Shown piece after piece: positions 28,773-44,039 of a stretch of DNA of 64,000 bases. The notes below the pieces were generated by a model. That model saw nothing but the letters and a program-made list of their open reading frames with translations, was not told where the DNA came from and did not search any database. The stretch is from NCBI RefSeq assembly GCF_011397635.1, contig NC_064753.1, positions 33,442,322-33,506,321 of the forward strand, read 5' to 3'. Source of the stretch: Epinephelus fuscoguttatus. Lineage: Eukaryota > Chordata > Actinopteri > Perciformes > Serranidae. The translations under genes and the position numbers were made by a program. Positions within the stretch are counted from its first letter, which is position 1, and the number at the start of each line of letters is the position of its first letter.

Positions 28773-29279
28773 TGGGCTGAAAGAGCAGATATAATGTGTG
28801 TATCAATGTTTGTTTGGTTGGAGGTTGGCAAGGAGGGAATATCTGAGTGTATAAGTTAAATGAATTTAAATTTTAAGGCATAAACAGTATCTTAGAAATA
28901 TCAGGAACTTGAAAATAACTAATTTAAGAGTCTTCTTTATGGCATCTTTTTGGTGTTTCATCCACAGCAGCAGGTATATGTCTAGCTTTTTCTAACCTGA
29001 TATTGTTTCCTCTCTTCCATTTGAAAGTTTTCTCCTCCAAACTGCTCTATCAGATTACATCTAACTTTTGTCATCATCAAAGTTGTTAGCCAGTGACTCA
29101 GACACCACAACATCATCATTTGGCAGAAATATTAGGCTAATAAAACATCCTGTACGGACATCTTAGATCCACTCGCTGCTGTTTTCCAACTGTCTGCACT
29201 ACAGGAAAGAAGCTGAGACATATGACTCCACTTCCCACCAATATTTTTCCAAGAGGTTAAGGCTTCCCCGAAGCAGTTG

Positions 29280-29362
29280 TGGGAAAAGTATTCAGATCCT
29301 TTACTTAAACAAAAGCACTAATACTACACTGTGAAAATACTCCACTACAGGTTAACTTAATT
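29280..29362 (+). repeat. AAGTA-type dispersed repeat fragment
   Basis: GGGAAAAGTATTCAGATCC, TTTACTTAAACAAAAGCAC and AAAATACTCCACTACAGG are the start of a repeat I recognise as common in teleosts. Related pieces are at 37560-37870, 51420-51530 and 53560-53880. Confidence 0.55.
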
Positions 29363-29722
29363 ATGGAATAATATAAGCACTTTGTGCATGTGATTGGTCG
29401 TTACATTCTTTCCATGTCCTATACTCCATTATTCATATCTCATTACTGCTCTGAGAGGACAAATGTCTTATGTAACTGTAAATTAAAGGGGGGAGAGTAA
29501 ATATACATTGAAAAGGAGAGCGTACTTTCTAATGTGTGTGTGTGTCTGTGCATGTACAGAAGTAAGAGTTCCTTATTGACTTAAATAACACTGACCCAGA
29601 CGGTGAGTCCCTGCAGGCCAGACCAATGAAAACAGGCCCTCTGTTTTGTGGTTCTGCTCAGCACAGGCCCTCTCCCCTGTGCAAATGCAGCCGCTCTGAC
29701 TGACTGCATGTCACAAACTCAC

Positions 29723-29734
<12 letters not shown>

Positions 29735-29802
<68 letters not shown>
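29735..29802. repeat. (AC)34 microsatellite
   Basis: 68 bp of uninterrupted AC preceded by an imperfect ACATAC lead. Reading frames through it are artefacts. Confidence 0.95.
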
Positions 29803-29804
<2 letters not shown>

Positions 29805-31254
29805 ACTCGCTTCATCTTCGCAGGCCCTCTGCTGTGGTGGAAACTCTGTGGACAGTGACATCATCATTCCGAGACCACTGAGTAACATTACAGAGAGGAG
29901 AGTGGAAATGTAGTCCCGGGCAACGAGTAACATCACAACACTGCGGCACCTTGTTACTGTCATTACTGTGCCGCAATCACGGAAGCAAAGGCTGTGGGGT
30001 GAAACAATTGTGGCTGCCCACAAAAGGACACAAAAACACACACAAACACACACACGCAAAAAAACCAGAAGAGCAAAAACATTTCTCCGAGGACACCAAG
30101 TGAGCTAATTTATCATCTAAAATTTCCACTTTCCAAGAAAAATCTTGCTTCATGATAAAATCATTGAGAAACGAAACATCCTGGACAGCCTTTGTTTACT
30201 CGTTCACTATCACGTCCTTGTTATGGAGTTGGGGGGGGGCAGGCTATTCCCTGATATGTTTATCTGTGCCGTGGACGATAAGAGGTTCTGGTAAATTCTT
30301 GTGCTTATTTGTTCTCTCCTGTGGATCGAAAGCATATGGTTTCATTGCATAACACAGACAGAGAAGGCGAACATGGGGAGAGATGACTTCACATAATTAT
30401 AAGAAATGGTAGGCCGGTAGACTCCCTTGTGGGGCTACAGCTTTGATTTTTGGCCACTGGCCTTCCCTGCAGACCCTGGGCTTCTTAGCACATGCCTGAA
30501 AACAAATGGAGTGTTAGTCAGTGTTTCCTTTTCCCAGGAATCAGCAGTTTAACACAGTTTGACACAACCAGAGGACAAAGAGTTCCCCATGCACACTGCT
30601 GCATTAATAGACTAACATCTGTAGAGCACGACTCAGATCAGATTGCTTCAGATGACTTTATCCTTTAAGGTAGCAAGAAGTGTTCACACTTTTGATGACC
30701 TGTGGAACCTAAATCTGTTTGCATTTACTGTCTTTGTGAATGCAAAGACTCAACCTGTATTAGAATTGGCTTATTAGGAACATAACATTTTGAATGAGGA
30801 GGCTGAAATACTTTCAATAACAGTACAAAACTTACTATCAACCCTTAACACGTTAATAGAGAGGTTGTATATTTTTGTAGCATTTGTATTCAAACAACAA
30901 CTTTTAATGACTTTTTCACTAATGTAACTCCAGCTAAAGGCTTACCCCCAAACCTCAACCACGATAAGTACATGCCTAAGCCTAACTTAAGCCAAACCTT
31001 TAAGAGGCAACAGTTATTCTGATGCAGACAAAAAGTTGACGTCATAACTAAAAGTTCAATTATGTACCTGCCATCAGTCCCAAACTGATCGACGAGTCTT
31101 TCAGTGCATGGACTCACAACAGAAAACAGAGGGAGGTTACTAACTTTGAGCTTTAAGAAACACCAGTTGACAAAACAATCCCATCTTAATGTGTGAAGCC
31201 CATGGACACCTTGTGATCGAAGTAAGTGGACCTTAGGTGAGATTGTTTTGTGAT

Positions 31255-31780
31255 CTAGGGCCTTAACACACCATGCTAACAGTCGGCTGTCAGTCACAGT
31301 CTGCTGCACACAGATGGCAGTTTAGCTCACAGCACGAGAGGAGAAACAGGAGTGAAATAAGCATACAAACGACTGAAACCAAGAAGGTGTGATATCAAAA
31401 CAAACTTGGTATATTAGGTAATTTTTTTTAGCCACTGAGCTCATTAATAGAAATGGTTTGTGACTGTGTTATTATGGTAAATTATGCTTTGTTCTTTCAG
31501 TGTCATTACCAAGTTGTGTTAATGTGCTAACTGGCTAAACTAGCATCTTAAATCCGTCCTTTCGCTCTTCCAATTTTCCCCTTTTTCACTGACAAATACA
31601 GACTACCACCGCCTGCTGCTATGGAGAGTTAATTCCTCTTGCGCAAGTGCAGAACTTTCATGTTAGCTGGCCATTGGCTTTAGTCTTTGCGGTGTGTTCA
31701 AATGCAACTTTTGGCCAAGACACAGGTGAGGAGAGGTGCCACTGGTTCTATGATGTCATTTTGGTGTATTTGGGCCTTAA
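31255..31780 (+). mobile_element. TIR element F3, copy 1
   Basis: Bounded by AGGGCCTTAACACACC and GGTGTATTTGGGCCTTAAG. The interior (CCTCTTGCGCAAGTGCAGAA, TCTTTGCGGTGTGTTC, CAACTTTTGGCC) is homologous to the reverse complement of 33505-34170. No transposase. Confidence 0.6.
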
Positions 31781-32198
31781 GTTGTTATATTTTTTTCTCA
31801 TCTTGAAGTTAAACTCTTTCATTATGTGCCAGTACACCCTAAATTTATTCAGTTACAAACAGTATGGACTGGGCATTTAATCTATTTCCAATAAGGAATC
31901 TCATACTGAAGGGAACTGCAGAGAGATCAAATTGAGGACACTAACTTTATTAGATACTGAACATGCTGGCCTCAGTTTACTGGTTGAAAATTAGACGGCC
32001 CACTATATGGCATAGTGTAGTTGAGATGCACAAACAGATGATTAAACTGAGCAAATATACACTGTTTGTTTTTCATGCATCCTCTGACTGAAGAGTCTCC
32101 TCAGCAGGACAGAGACAGCGTCTGCTCTGAGTCCAGAGAACAGACTGCATTTATGAATCATTTCCGTGCTGATGGGTGGGGGTCAGAGCAGGTCACAA

Positions 32199-32200
<2 letters not shown>

Positions 32201-32232
<32 letters not shown>
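32201..32232. repeat. (CT)16 microsatellite
   Basis: Uninterrupted CT run. Confidence 0.95.
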
Positions 32233-32235
<3 letters not shown>

Positions 32236-33504
32236 CTGTGACTTCTACACCCTCTGGTCAGGGAAATGGTCCATTGTTACTGTACACCGCATTACTAAAT
32301 ACAGATCAGAGGTTTTCATAACTTGTGCAGAGGAAAAGGGAAAAGAGAGAACTTTTACAGCTTGTGTTTCAGCACTCAGATACAAGCTTGTTCTTTTGTT
32401 TTCCTGATTCTGTGTTTCTGATCTTTTCATACCACCACATCCTTTGTTTCCTTCTCATTTTGTTCCTGATTCACTGTTTTACTGACCCTGTAAAATATTC
32501 TGCCCGGTAATAGAGCTCCAGTACATCCACATGCTCTCATTCACCCCATTTATGGAGCAAAATACAGTCATACCACAAATATTCCTGAAGTGAAATGCAG
32601 TTGATCTGGCATTCAAGAGGCAGCATGACTACTTCGCCATCTCTGTCATCATTTATGCTTTTGTAAATGGGTTTTGTTGTATGTGTCTGGCTAGCTCTGC
32701 AGACGATTACTGATTGTGCAAACTATGATCCAAGTCTTCTGTCTGGTTCTGGGTTTGATTCAGAGCTAAATACAAATACAGTCCACATTCCCCATAACCC
32801 AGGTGTCATGCCTCCTCTTACAGTAGCAGGCACCATTTTTCACATTGTATACATTAGTATTTGCCAGAAAACGCTGCAGGTACAAACCGCCCTCCATCTC
32901 TAAGCTGAACCACAGCAGAGAGTGCAGATGTGTTTATTCTTTGGCTGGACAGATGTGTTGAGAAAGTGAGGATCTTTAGTTTAGGGGCACTGTGACTGAT
33001 GGGAAAGGCTAGACAAAAAGGGAGTCAGACTCTATAACTGATACAACACAGCTGTCTGGCAGATTACATTACACTAAAATGCCAGAGCGGTCCACATTAA
33101 CTTTGCTTGATCACATTTGATGGGCTGTGAGGAAAGGTGAAACACAGTTGGGGTGGAGAAAGTGTTCCATGGAGATTGTAAAAGCAGATCTGGGTTCAGT
33201 GTTTATTACCCCAAAGAGATGCTCCTCCAGATGTGCACCATAAATACATGTAAGAATTCACATGCATGTGTAAAGATGAACCAGCAGAAACACTTTCTCA
33301 CACATGCAGCCCAAAATGCACACTCCCTCCACTCATGTTATGGTGCAGAACAAAAAGAGAAGGTCCTTGGGCTGGTTCTACTCAGGTTTCTTGGAACCTT
33401 GGTGCTATCTAGAAAACCAGCCCACATTTACACCTGTTTTGAGCTGTACCATTGCTGCTTGTACCAAAACAAGCAGGACAAGATGATGAGAAGTTGTAGA
33501 AAAC

Positions 33505-34170
33505 TATTAAGGCCCAGACACACCAAACAGACTTCAGAGAACTAGCAGCGACTAAGGCACCATGTTGCATTGCCTGACATTGCCATGTCTCGGCCAAAAA
33601 AGTTGCACATGAAAACACTGCAAAGACTGCAGCCAACAGTCAACCAGCACATATGTTCTGCACCTGCGTAAGAGGAATTTATTCTCCACACCAGCAGATG
33701 GCGGTAGTCCGTAAACGTCATTCAAGAGGAGAAACCAAAAGAGCACTATGATGCTAGTTAGCCACTTAACACATCAACAACACAATCCAATGTTGAAATA
33801 ACAAAGAATATTTACCGTGCACCAGTGAACAGTAACACAAACACCACAAAATGTTTCTGCTAAAAAGTTCAACGACTGAAGAAAAACAATCTGAACATAT
33901 ATAACAAGTTTGTTCTGGTCTCACTCCCTCTTGACTTTGGCTCTTTGTTTCTCTTCCCATGCGCTGAGCTGGACTGCCAATCAGAGTGATTTCATTCACC
34001 GACGGGCTCCTCAGTTGCCGCCACCAATTCAACATGTTGATCCGCCAAAAAAGGCCCAACAAAGGGCAACAGTGCAGGACACACCTCACCTACAAGGGTG
34101 GCAGATGCTCACCAACAGCCCAACTTTGACTGACAGCAGGCCATCAGTTTGGTGTGTCAGGGCCTTTACA
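33505..34170 (-). mobile_element. TIR element F3, copy 2
   Basis: Left end TTAAGGCCCAGACACACCAA is mirrored by TTGGTGTGTCAGGGCCTTTA at the right end. Interior blocks such as GCACCTGCGTAAGAGGAATT and CGGCCAAAAAAGTTGCAC match F3 copy 1 in reverse. It is a non-autonomous DNA element; superfamily uncertain. Confidence 0.7.
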
Positions 34171-34379
34171 TGCGCAGCTCCATCCTCTCTTTCCAATCTG
34201 TTGAATGACACGCCCACAGATGTCACGGTTCATACTTCAGGTAAAAGAAAAGCTGCTATTTCTTTGTCTCTAGCCGGGAATCATTTTTTAGGCTCTGATT
34301 TTTGGTCATTTTTGGTTGAAATACTCCAAATGGTTCAAAATTAGGTGTGGGAACCGGAAGGGAACTATCAGAGGCTACA

Positions 34380-34850
34380 CAGTACAGTGGTGCTTTTGGC
34401 TAATTGCTAATGTCTGCATGCTAACATGCTGATGTTAGCAGGTAAAATGTTGACCATGTTCACCATGTTCACATTTGCTAATTAGCACTAAACACAGTGC
34501 AGCTGAGAATGATGGGAATAGTGTTGCAGGTATTTGATCATGAACCAAAATTTTGGACAAATTAAAAGTTCCCTGAGGGTGGAAACGTCAGATAATCACC
34601 AGAGTGGCTGCAGTCTATCCTGTTCAGGCATAATTGTGTGTATCAGATTGGAGAGCAGTCTGTCCAGCAGGAGATCACCAAAATCAGACTGATTAATTCT
34701 CTGTGGACCATGAATGTCAGTGCAAACATTTTCCAACCAACAGCTGAGATATAAACATCTGCTGGTGAAGATCATGTGACATGTTCGAAAGCTCCAGAGC
34801 AGCTATTAAATGGACTTTGAGGTGAGACCGTTTTGCCAACAGCTGTTTCC
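34380..34850 (+). repeat. composite of dispersed fish repeats
   Basis: 34400-34500 has the GCTAACATGCTGATGTTAGC and ATTTGCTAATTAGCACTAAA type repeat I recognise from teleost DNA. 34765-34845 repeats the segment found in the fn1 intron at 7126-7195. Confidence 0.5.
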
Positions 34851-36246
34851 AAAGCCAAAAACAAACTCTGAACTCAAAGAGAGAAGATTCTCAAACATCA
34901 CTCTGGATTTTAAAAGCCCACTTTGCCTCCTGGTCTCATTTCACAGTACTCACACTCATCAACGAAGAATTTTAAGCACTTGACAAAAACAAAAATTGAC
35001 TTATCTACGCATTCTATGCTGTGATTGCTCACATTTTTACACCACTAATGACTGTTCTTCTGTGAGAGCACGCACTTAAAAAGCCTCGACTCTGTCATTC
35101 TCTGGCTGCCGTCCACTGAGGCGCGGCAGTGTTGCGTACTTGGCTGTGGCCTCGTGGGAGTGATCTGTCCTCTTAAACCACACCAAACAGCACCAGCGTT
35201 TATTAAAGCCCCTGTCGTGTTTACAGTCTTTCCTTTTAACTCATCTGCTTGGAAGTGGTTTTACCATGAGAGGAAAGAGGGGAGCAAAACACTCGTTTGA
35301 AAATGAGCGCTACGAAGAAGATGAGCTGGTTCTCCTTAGGGCCTCCATGCAATGACTCGGTAGATTTGTGCAGGTGGATGCTAAGAATTGGAAACAAGCA
35401 TTGGTGAGATCAGCTGGGTGTTCGGTACATACACTTGCTACTATAGAGTGGCTGCAAACTTCCACTCTCATCTCTGGAGTAGAAAGCACAGCTGAGGCTT
35501 ATCTTATCCTGCTTTCAGAAAGAAACCCAGCACAAAAAAAGCTGGTTCAGACTTGTGTGCTACACTGGAGTTTTTTGAGGGGAAATCACTTATCATGGCC
35601 GCGGAGAGATAACATTGTGTTGTTGTTGCTGTCCCATAATGCTTCTGTGCAGGAACCATGCTGGTTTGATTTGAGTCTGTAATCTCAGTGAGACATCTCC
35701 TGACATTTTCAACAGGATACACCATGTCTGAAAATGTCTCCATGATTTCAGCTGGCCAGAGTGAAAATACTTGTATGATGATTCAGCACTTTAAACACAA
35801 TGGAGGTGACAGTTCACAGACTCATGTGTACATACAGACAGGCTTTATATGGCCTGGGTTTGGGAGGTAAGCTCCAAAACATCCACTGCTGTGTATGCAG
35901 TTAGATGTTGTTAGGGTACCTTTTCATCAACCTCAACTGCAAGGATATCAGTGCTGTAATGTACACAGTAAGCCGAATAAATATAGCGTCACAGAAGTTT
36001 TCTTGTCACATATTAAAGGCACAAAAATAGCAGACAGTTTCCTCTATTGGCTCCACACGTAGCAGTAAGTGTGGTTACTTCATTTCATCACCCCGTCATT
36101 TAAAGAAGTGTGTTTTGCTTCCTTCTCTTGGATGTTTGGGCTTCACTGTGCAGAATGATTTATGTGCAGTTGACACCAGAAGCTTGTTTTCATATTAATC
36201 TGCTGAAGGGGGAATTTTTCTCAGTGCTTACCTTAAATCAGGGTTA

Positions 36247-37314
36247 AAGGTACAGTTCACCCCAAAATTAAATATAGACTACATTTTTTTCTCTCACTTG
36301 TGGTGCTATTTATCAGTCTAGATTGTTTTGGTGTGAACTGCTGAGTGTTGGAGATATCGGCCACAGAGACGTCTGCCTTCTCTCCAGTTTAATCAAACTA
36401 GATTGCACTCAGCTTGTGGTGCTCAAAGCGGCAAAAAAATACATTTGAAAAACTCAACAGCAATGTCTTTCCAGAAATCATCACCTGGTTATTCAAGATA
36501 ATCCGCAGACCTTGTTGTGAGCAGTTTCATGTAGGAACTATTTACTTTCTACCAAACTACACCTGCAAACTGTATCACCATGCAGAGGGAAGCAACATTA
36601 CAGCTGCAGAGGAGGATGCAATTAATGTTTTTATCTCACACTGGCTCAGTGGTGCTAGGTGAGCTTGTAATAGATGCACATTTCTTTCTGCACAGTGATA
36701 CCATAGGGAGAAGTTTGGTTGAAAGAAAATAGTTCCTACATGAAACTGCTCATAACAAGGTCTGTGGATTATCTTGAGTAAGCTGACTCTACTGTCTGAC
36801 TCTTCCCACTGTCTCCACGCTCAGTATGAGCTTTTACCCTCAGGCAGATGATACAGGATGGAAACATTTAAACTGAACTGTTTTAAGAATTTGTGCCAGC
36901 CTCAGTTTAGATTTTAAATGATGTTGCTTGATGCTTAGGGGTTGTGTTGTGTTTTGCTTATGGTGCTCTGTTGTGTGCTGGTGTTATCTGCAATACTGTT
37001 ATGTGTTTTTATGATTTTTTATGGTGTAGGCTTTTCATTTCTTCTGGACTATCATATCGTATCCTATCGTATTGTAACTAGGTCATGATTTCTGGAAAGA
37101 GACACTGCTGCTGAGTTTATTAAGTTTATTTTTTTGGTGCTTTGAGCATCACAAGCTGAGTGCTATCTAGTTCCATTATACCAGAAAGAAGGCAGACATC
37201 TCTATGACCGATGTCTCCAACACTCTGCAACTCACACCAAAGCAATCTAGACTGATAAATAGCAGGAAAAACATGTATTTTTGTTTTGGGGTGAGCTGTA
37301 CCTTCAAGGCGTCC
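36247..37314. mobile_element. foldback / long-TIR element F4, about 1.07 kb
   Basis: The left end AAGGTACAGTTCACCCCAAA is mirrored by TTTTGGGGTGAGCTGTACCTT (21 nt, first base not needed for pairing). Arms pair through CTATTTATCAGTCTAGATTG, CAGACGTCTGCCTTC-like sequence, and TGAGCAGTTTCATGTAGGAA / TTCCTACATGAAACTGCTCA. The right arm is interrupted by unrelated sequence at about 36782-37080. Confidence 0.7.
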
Positions 37315-37559
37315 ATATGCAAGCATGATTTTGTGACACTATTGCTGGGTTTGAGGCCAGTAGTGGTTCACTATGTAACCTACACAAGTGCGATGCGGAA
37401 ACTTTAAACTTCTATTCGACAAAAACTAAGAATGGACGTTTCAGTGAAGCACAAGACATCCTGTGCACAGCTGTGAAATTTCTGAGGCAAAAATATTTAC
37501 ATAGTTATGGATTCTGGAAAAAACATTGTTAGACTATTTTCAGTCAGTATTCCAATATG

Positions 37560-37870
37560 TCATCCTGAAAACACCACATACAGGTAGCCTACTTATTTCC
37601 ATGTATGCTTTTTATGCTTCTACTCCAATTCAGCCCAGAGGGAAATTGTGCTTTTTACTTCACTAGATTTAATTCACAGCTGTAGTCTCTAAAAAAGCTT
37701 CACTTCAACCAGCTTCAACTCTGCAACAGTAATGCATCAGCAATAACAGTCCAATAATAAAGGAGCCATTCTGCACAATGAATATTATTGACTTAAATAT
37801 TTTTCTGACAGTACGTCTCCATTTTCACTTAGGTAAAGTTGAATGCAGGACTTTCACTTTGTGTTATCTA
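37560..37870 (+). repeat. AAGTA-type repeat, 3' portion
   Basis: CTTCAACCAGCTTCAACTCT, CAATAATAAAGGAGCC, CTGCACAATGAATATTATTG and GAATGCAGGACTTTCACTTT follow the order of the distal half of a common teleost repeat. Confidence 0.45.
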
Positions 37871-38340
37871 TATTTCAAAATGTATACGAGGCAGTTAAAG
37901 CTATCCTATAGAGTCCTTATCAGTCATTAACATGAGCCTTAACCTCATCTCTCTACAAAAAATATTTTGCTTTATTATAAAACTATTTATTGTATAATCA
38001 CTCTTTTGAAAAACAGCTTTGATTGATTTTAAAATTGACACTTTAATATGCTGCAATGTTGATACAACCCAGTCAGCTGTAGCATAAACCTATATATCAC
38101 GGAGTTAAGTCTTTTATTTAAATTATTCTCAACTTTTAGGTTATGAATTTATCGTATGGACTATGGTGGGGCCCAGTTTGTCATTCCCAAATGGCCTTGA
38201 GGTGTTTCATTTAACAGCCCAACATTGTCACATTTTTCAGGGTGTGCTCAAAGAGAAAGCCAATTCTCTCCCGTGTGGGTTGCAAAGATTTTTTAAAAAT
38301 GATGTAACCTGAAGATCCTTCAGGTCGATTTTAATGGCAA

Positions 38341-38354
38341 GGGGGGGGGGGGGG
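38341..38354. repeat. poly-G run (14)
   Basis: Fourteen consecutive G followed by CCC. A site liable to sequencing error. Confidence 0.9.
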
Positions 38355-38612
38355 CCCACATCTGTCGTCACTCTCTGTCTCCTTAGTATATACAGGACAG
38401 AGTGGAGAGAGACCATATGTTCCATGTTCTCTGCTGCCTCTCAAGTTACCACAAAATGAGCCGCATCTCTGGCTGAGATCCTGTGAACCCATTATGGAGA
38501 CTTTATTCCTTCAAACTGTAATAAATTAAGAGGGATACAGGCTGTTAGGCCTGGCTCCCACTATGAGGACATGACTCCTCTTGCAAGAAAACACTCGACA
38601 AACTGTTGTTGG

Positions 38613-38646
38613 CACCAGCATCCAAATGCTCATTTGGATGCTGGTG
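38613..38646. repeat. 34-bp near-perfect palindrome
   Basis: CACCAGCATCCAAATG and CATTTGGATGCTGGTG are exact reverse complements separated by CT. No flanking T-run or known RNA. Confidence 0.9.
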
Positions 38647-39627
38647 TCAGAAGAGAGGTGTCTTTCTCTATCAATAGATGTTCATCCAGGTGGTTTGTAA
38701 AGTATACTGTGCAGCCTCTTCAGATCAAACTCCTTAAGCATTATACTATATATGTGTCAGGTTAAAGTCTTTACCATTCCACTCCATGCTTGTACTGAAT
38801 GCAAAATATTCAAAAGCTGCAACTTGTGCAATTCAGTGGAAACATTTTAAGGTTAAATTCCTCTTTCTTGTCCTCGCTGCCAATTACTCACCTCTCAGTG
38901 TCTGTCTACTGTACGTTATAGACGCAAACTTAAGCATAACTTAAAACTTAACACTTAAAAAAAAGGAGTTCACACTTGCTGATCAGCATTTTTCCAAACA
39001 GGGTAAAAGGTTAGTATTATGCTTTTTCTTTGTGGCAAATAAAAGGGGAAGGAATCCTAATTTTGACACGGCCAAGGATGGAGAAACATACAGTGATGAC
39101 GAACAGTGGTTTCAAAGAGCAGCAATAAAAGTTTACAGTTGAAACAGTAAAGAGGATAGTATGTTTGTTGTTTTGTATTTTTGCAAAGGAGTTGATGGTT
39201 GCCCCTGAAGTTCACCTTGTCAACTGTTACACACACAAAAAAAAAATCAAATAATTCCCAAGAGTGTGTTCATGTTCTTGAAATGACTTCACCTTCAACT
39301 ACAACGAACAAGACTGTATGAGAATTAATTACATGTTGTGATTCAGTGTGCTCCATTTTAAACACTGTAACATGCAACTATTGCACCATCCAGTGGTTAG
39401 GGTGGGTATTACAGAGATATACCACGAAGCACACATATCCATGGATGCCGCTTTCTGTTCCACCTTCAAATAAGTTGTCCTACATTATATTTTAATTTAA
39501 TCAGAACAAAGGAGTATGGCTGTTCTTTTTCTTAGTGCAAAATTATGTAGTTTCCCCCCTTGTTACAAATAGTGGTAATAGTAAAGTAAGGTACCACCCA
39601 TGCTAGTGTCTTCATTTCATACATACA
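38647..39627. other. intergenic, psmd14 3' flank
   Basis: AT-rich, with no gene recognised. Confidence 0.5.
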
Positions 39628-39633
39628 TTTATT
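39628..39633 (-). terminator. psmd14: psmd14 poly(A) signal
   Basis: AATAAA on the minus strand, about 54 nt after the stop codon. It predicts a 3' UTR of only about 75 nt if used. Further signals downstream cannot be excluded. Confidence 0.5.
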
Positions 39634-39686
39634 TTATATAAAAGAAAACAAGGGTTGCAATATTAACAGTTATACACACAGGCCCG

Positions 39687-42743
<3,057 letters not shown>

Positions 42744-43717
42744 TTCAAGATCTGATGAACAAAAACAATAATTAATTAGTCTTCAAACTGCACAGCTGAC
42801 CCACAACATGTATAATTATCAGATATCAGAGAGTAACGTTAACAAAGTCCTTTATCATATAAGATACAACTAATCCTTAAAGCATGTACGACAAAGTGCA
42901 GAGTTTTCAAAATGCAAATAGCACAAGTAGTCACATTTCTTAATAAAAACTGTGTATGTAGCGTAATAAATCTTAAGGTTGTGTTCTTTAAATGGGTATG
43001 TGCTGGGGTTAGCTTGGATTTCTCTCTACAGATAGACTTGACAGGTGTGTTGACCTCGAATAGGCTTTTTGCCTCAAAATATTAAAGGTAGCATATAGTT
43101 ACAAGGGTACATATTTTAGATGACCCTGTGACTTATAACTGATGTACATTAGCTCAGCTTTGGCTTTAAGCTTGTGTTTCATCAACGTTACATCAACAAA
43201 AAGGGTCGACTGGCCTATTCCTGTGTTGAAATTATGACCTAAATGACTGAGAGTTTCATTGTCTGTGTTTTACTCATGTTATACTTTGAGTATTTTAAGG
43301 CCTGATGCTGTTGAGCTCAATTTACGACTTTATTGGTGCATCTGGGGACGCGAATAAATAATGTTAAGTTAATGATGATAGCAACCACATCGCTAGTTAG
43401 CGTTAGTTAGCTAATTTTCCCATAGTCACGCAAACACAGCAATAAAGAGTCGGATAAACACACATTAGTCTTGGATTCAGATCTTATTATTCGTGTTTTA
43501 ACCACAAAACAAGCAAGTTTAGCATAAAGTGACATGAAATTGCTAGATTCGTTAACTAACAGTCAACGGAACTGAAAGCGTTAGCTTGCTGTTAGCATCT
43601 AAAGCTAAGCCTCTGTCACCTCGCACAGCAAAAGCCGTAAGAAATTATAAAGTCTGACTCCATCTCACCGTGTTTTATGAATGTTGCTGACAGTGTTGAA
43701 GCTGTAAGTCCACTTAC

Positions 43718-43800
43718 CTGTTGTCAAATCTTGCGGTTGTTCAGAAAAGTCTGTGTTTCTATGTTCAGCGGAGTCAAACTACCTGGCTACAATGAATCAG
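43718..43800 (-). other. psmd14: psmd14 5' non-coding exon (3' boundary seen)
   Basis: On the minus strand, CGCAAGATTTGACAACAG is followed by the strong donor GTAAGTGG. This fits a first untranslated exon spliced to the acceptor at 42752, as in mammalian PSMD14. The upstream end is not determined. Confidence 0.55.
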
Positions 43801-43818
43801 CCAGAATTGTCTCTTTGC

Positions 43819-43838
43819 TTTTTTTTTTTTTTTTTTTT
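43819..43838. repeat. poly-T run (20)
   Basis: Twenty T on the plus strand just upstream of the probable psmd14 first exon. Confidence 0.9.
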
Positions 43839-43871
43839 AGACTCAGACAGAAAAACTGCTTCCGTCGCACT

Positions 43872-43900
43872 GATGACGTATTTTGTTGGCGCCCGATTGG
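43872..43900 (-). promoter_or_regulatory. psmd14: psmd14 proximal promoter elements (tentative)
   Basis: A CCAAT box on the minus strand at 43900-43896 and a TGACGTA CRE/ATF-like site on the plus strand near 43874 sit 80-180 bp upstream of the non-coding exon donor. No TATA box is evident. Confidence 0.35.
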
Positions 43901-44013
43901 CAACTGCAGAAACAAGACACAAGGGGACGCCACAGTTACCACATTTCATACTTTTACTACTGTTGCTACTGGCCTACAACTAATACTACGACTAACAGTA
44001 CTTCTGCCAGTAA

Positions 44014-44038
44014 CAATAATAATAATAATAATAATAAA
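44014..44038. repeat. (AAT)n microsatellite
   Basis: About eight AAT units. A short (TA)n run follows at about 44191-44210. Confidence 0.85.
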
Positions 44039-44039
44039 T

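Noticed and set aside
29648..30059. Open frames through the (AC)n tract on both strands
   Set aside because: Dinucleotide repeats give open His-Thr or Cys-Val frames automatically; no domain is present outside the repeat.
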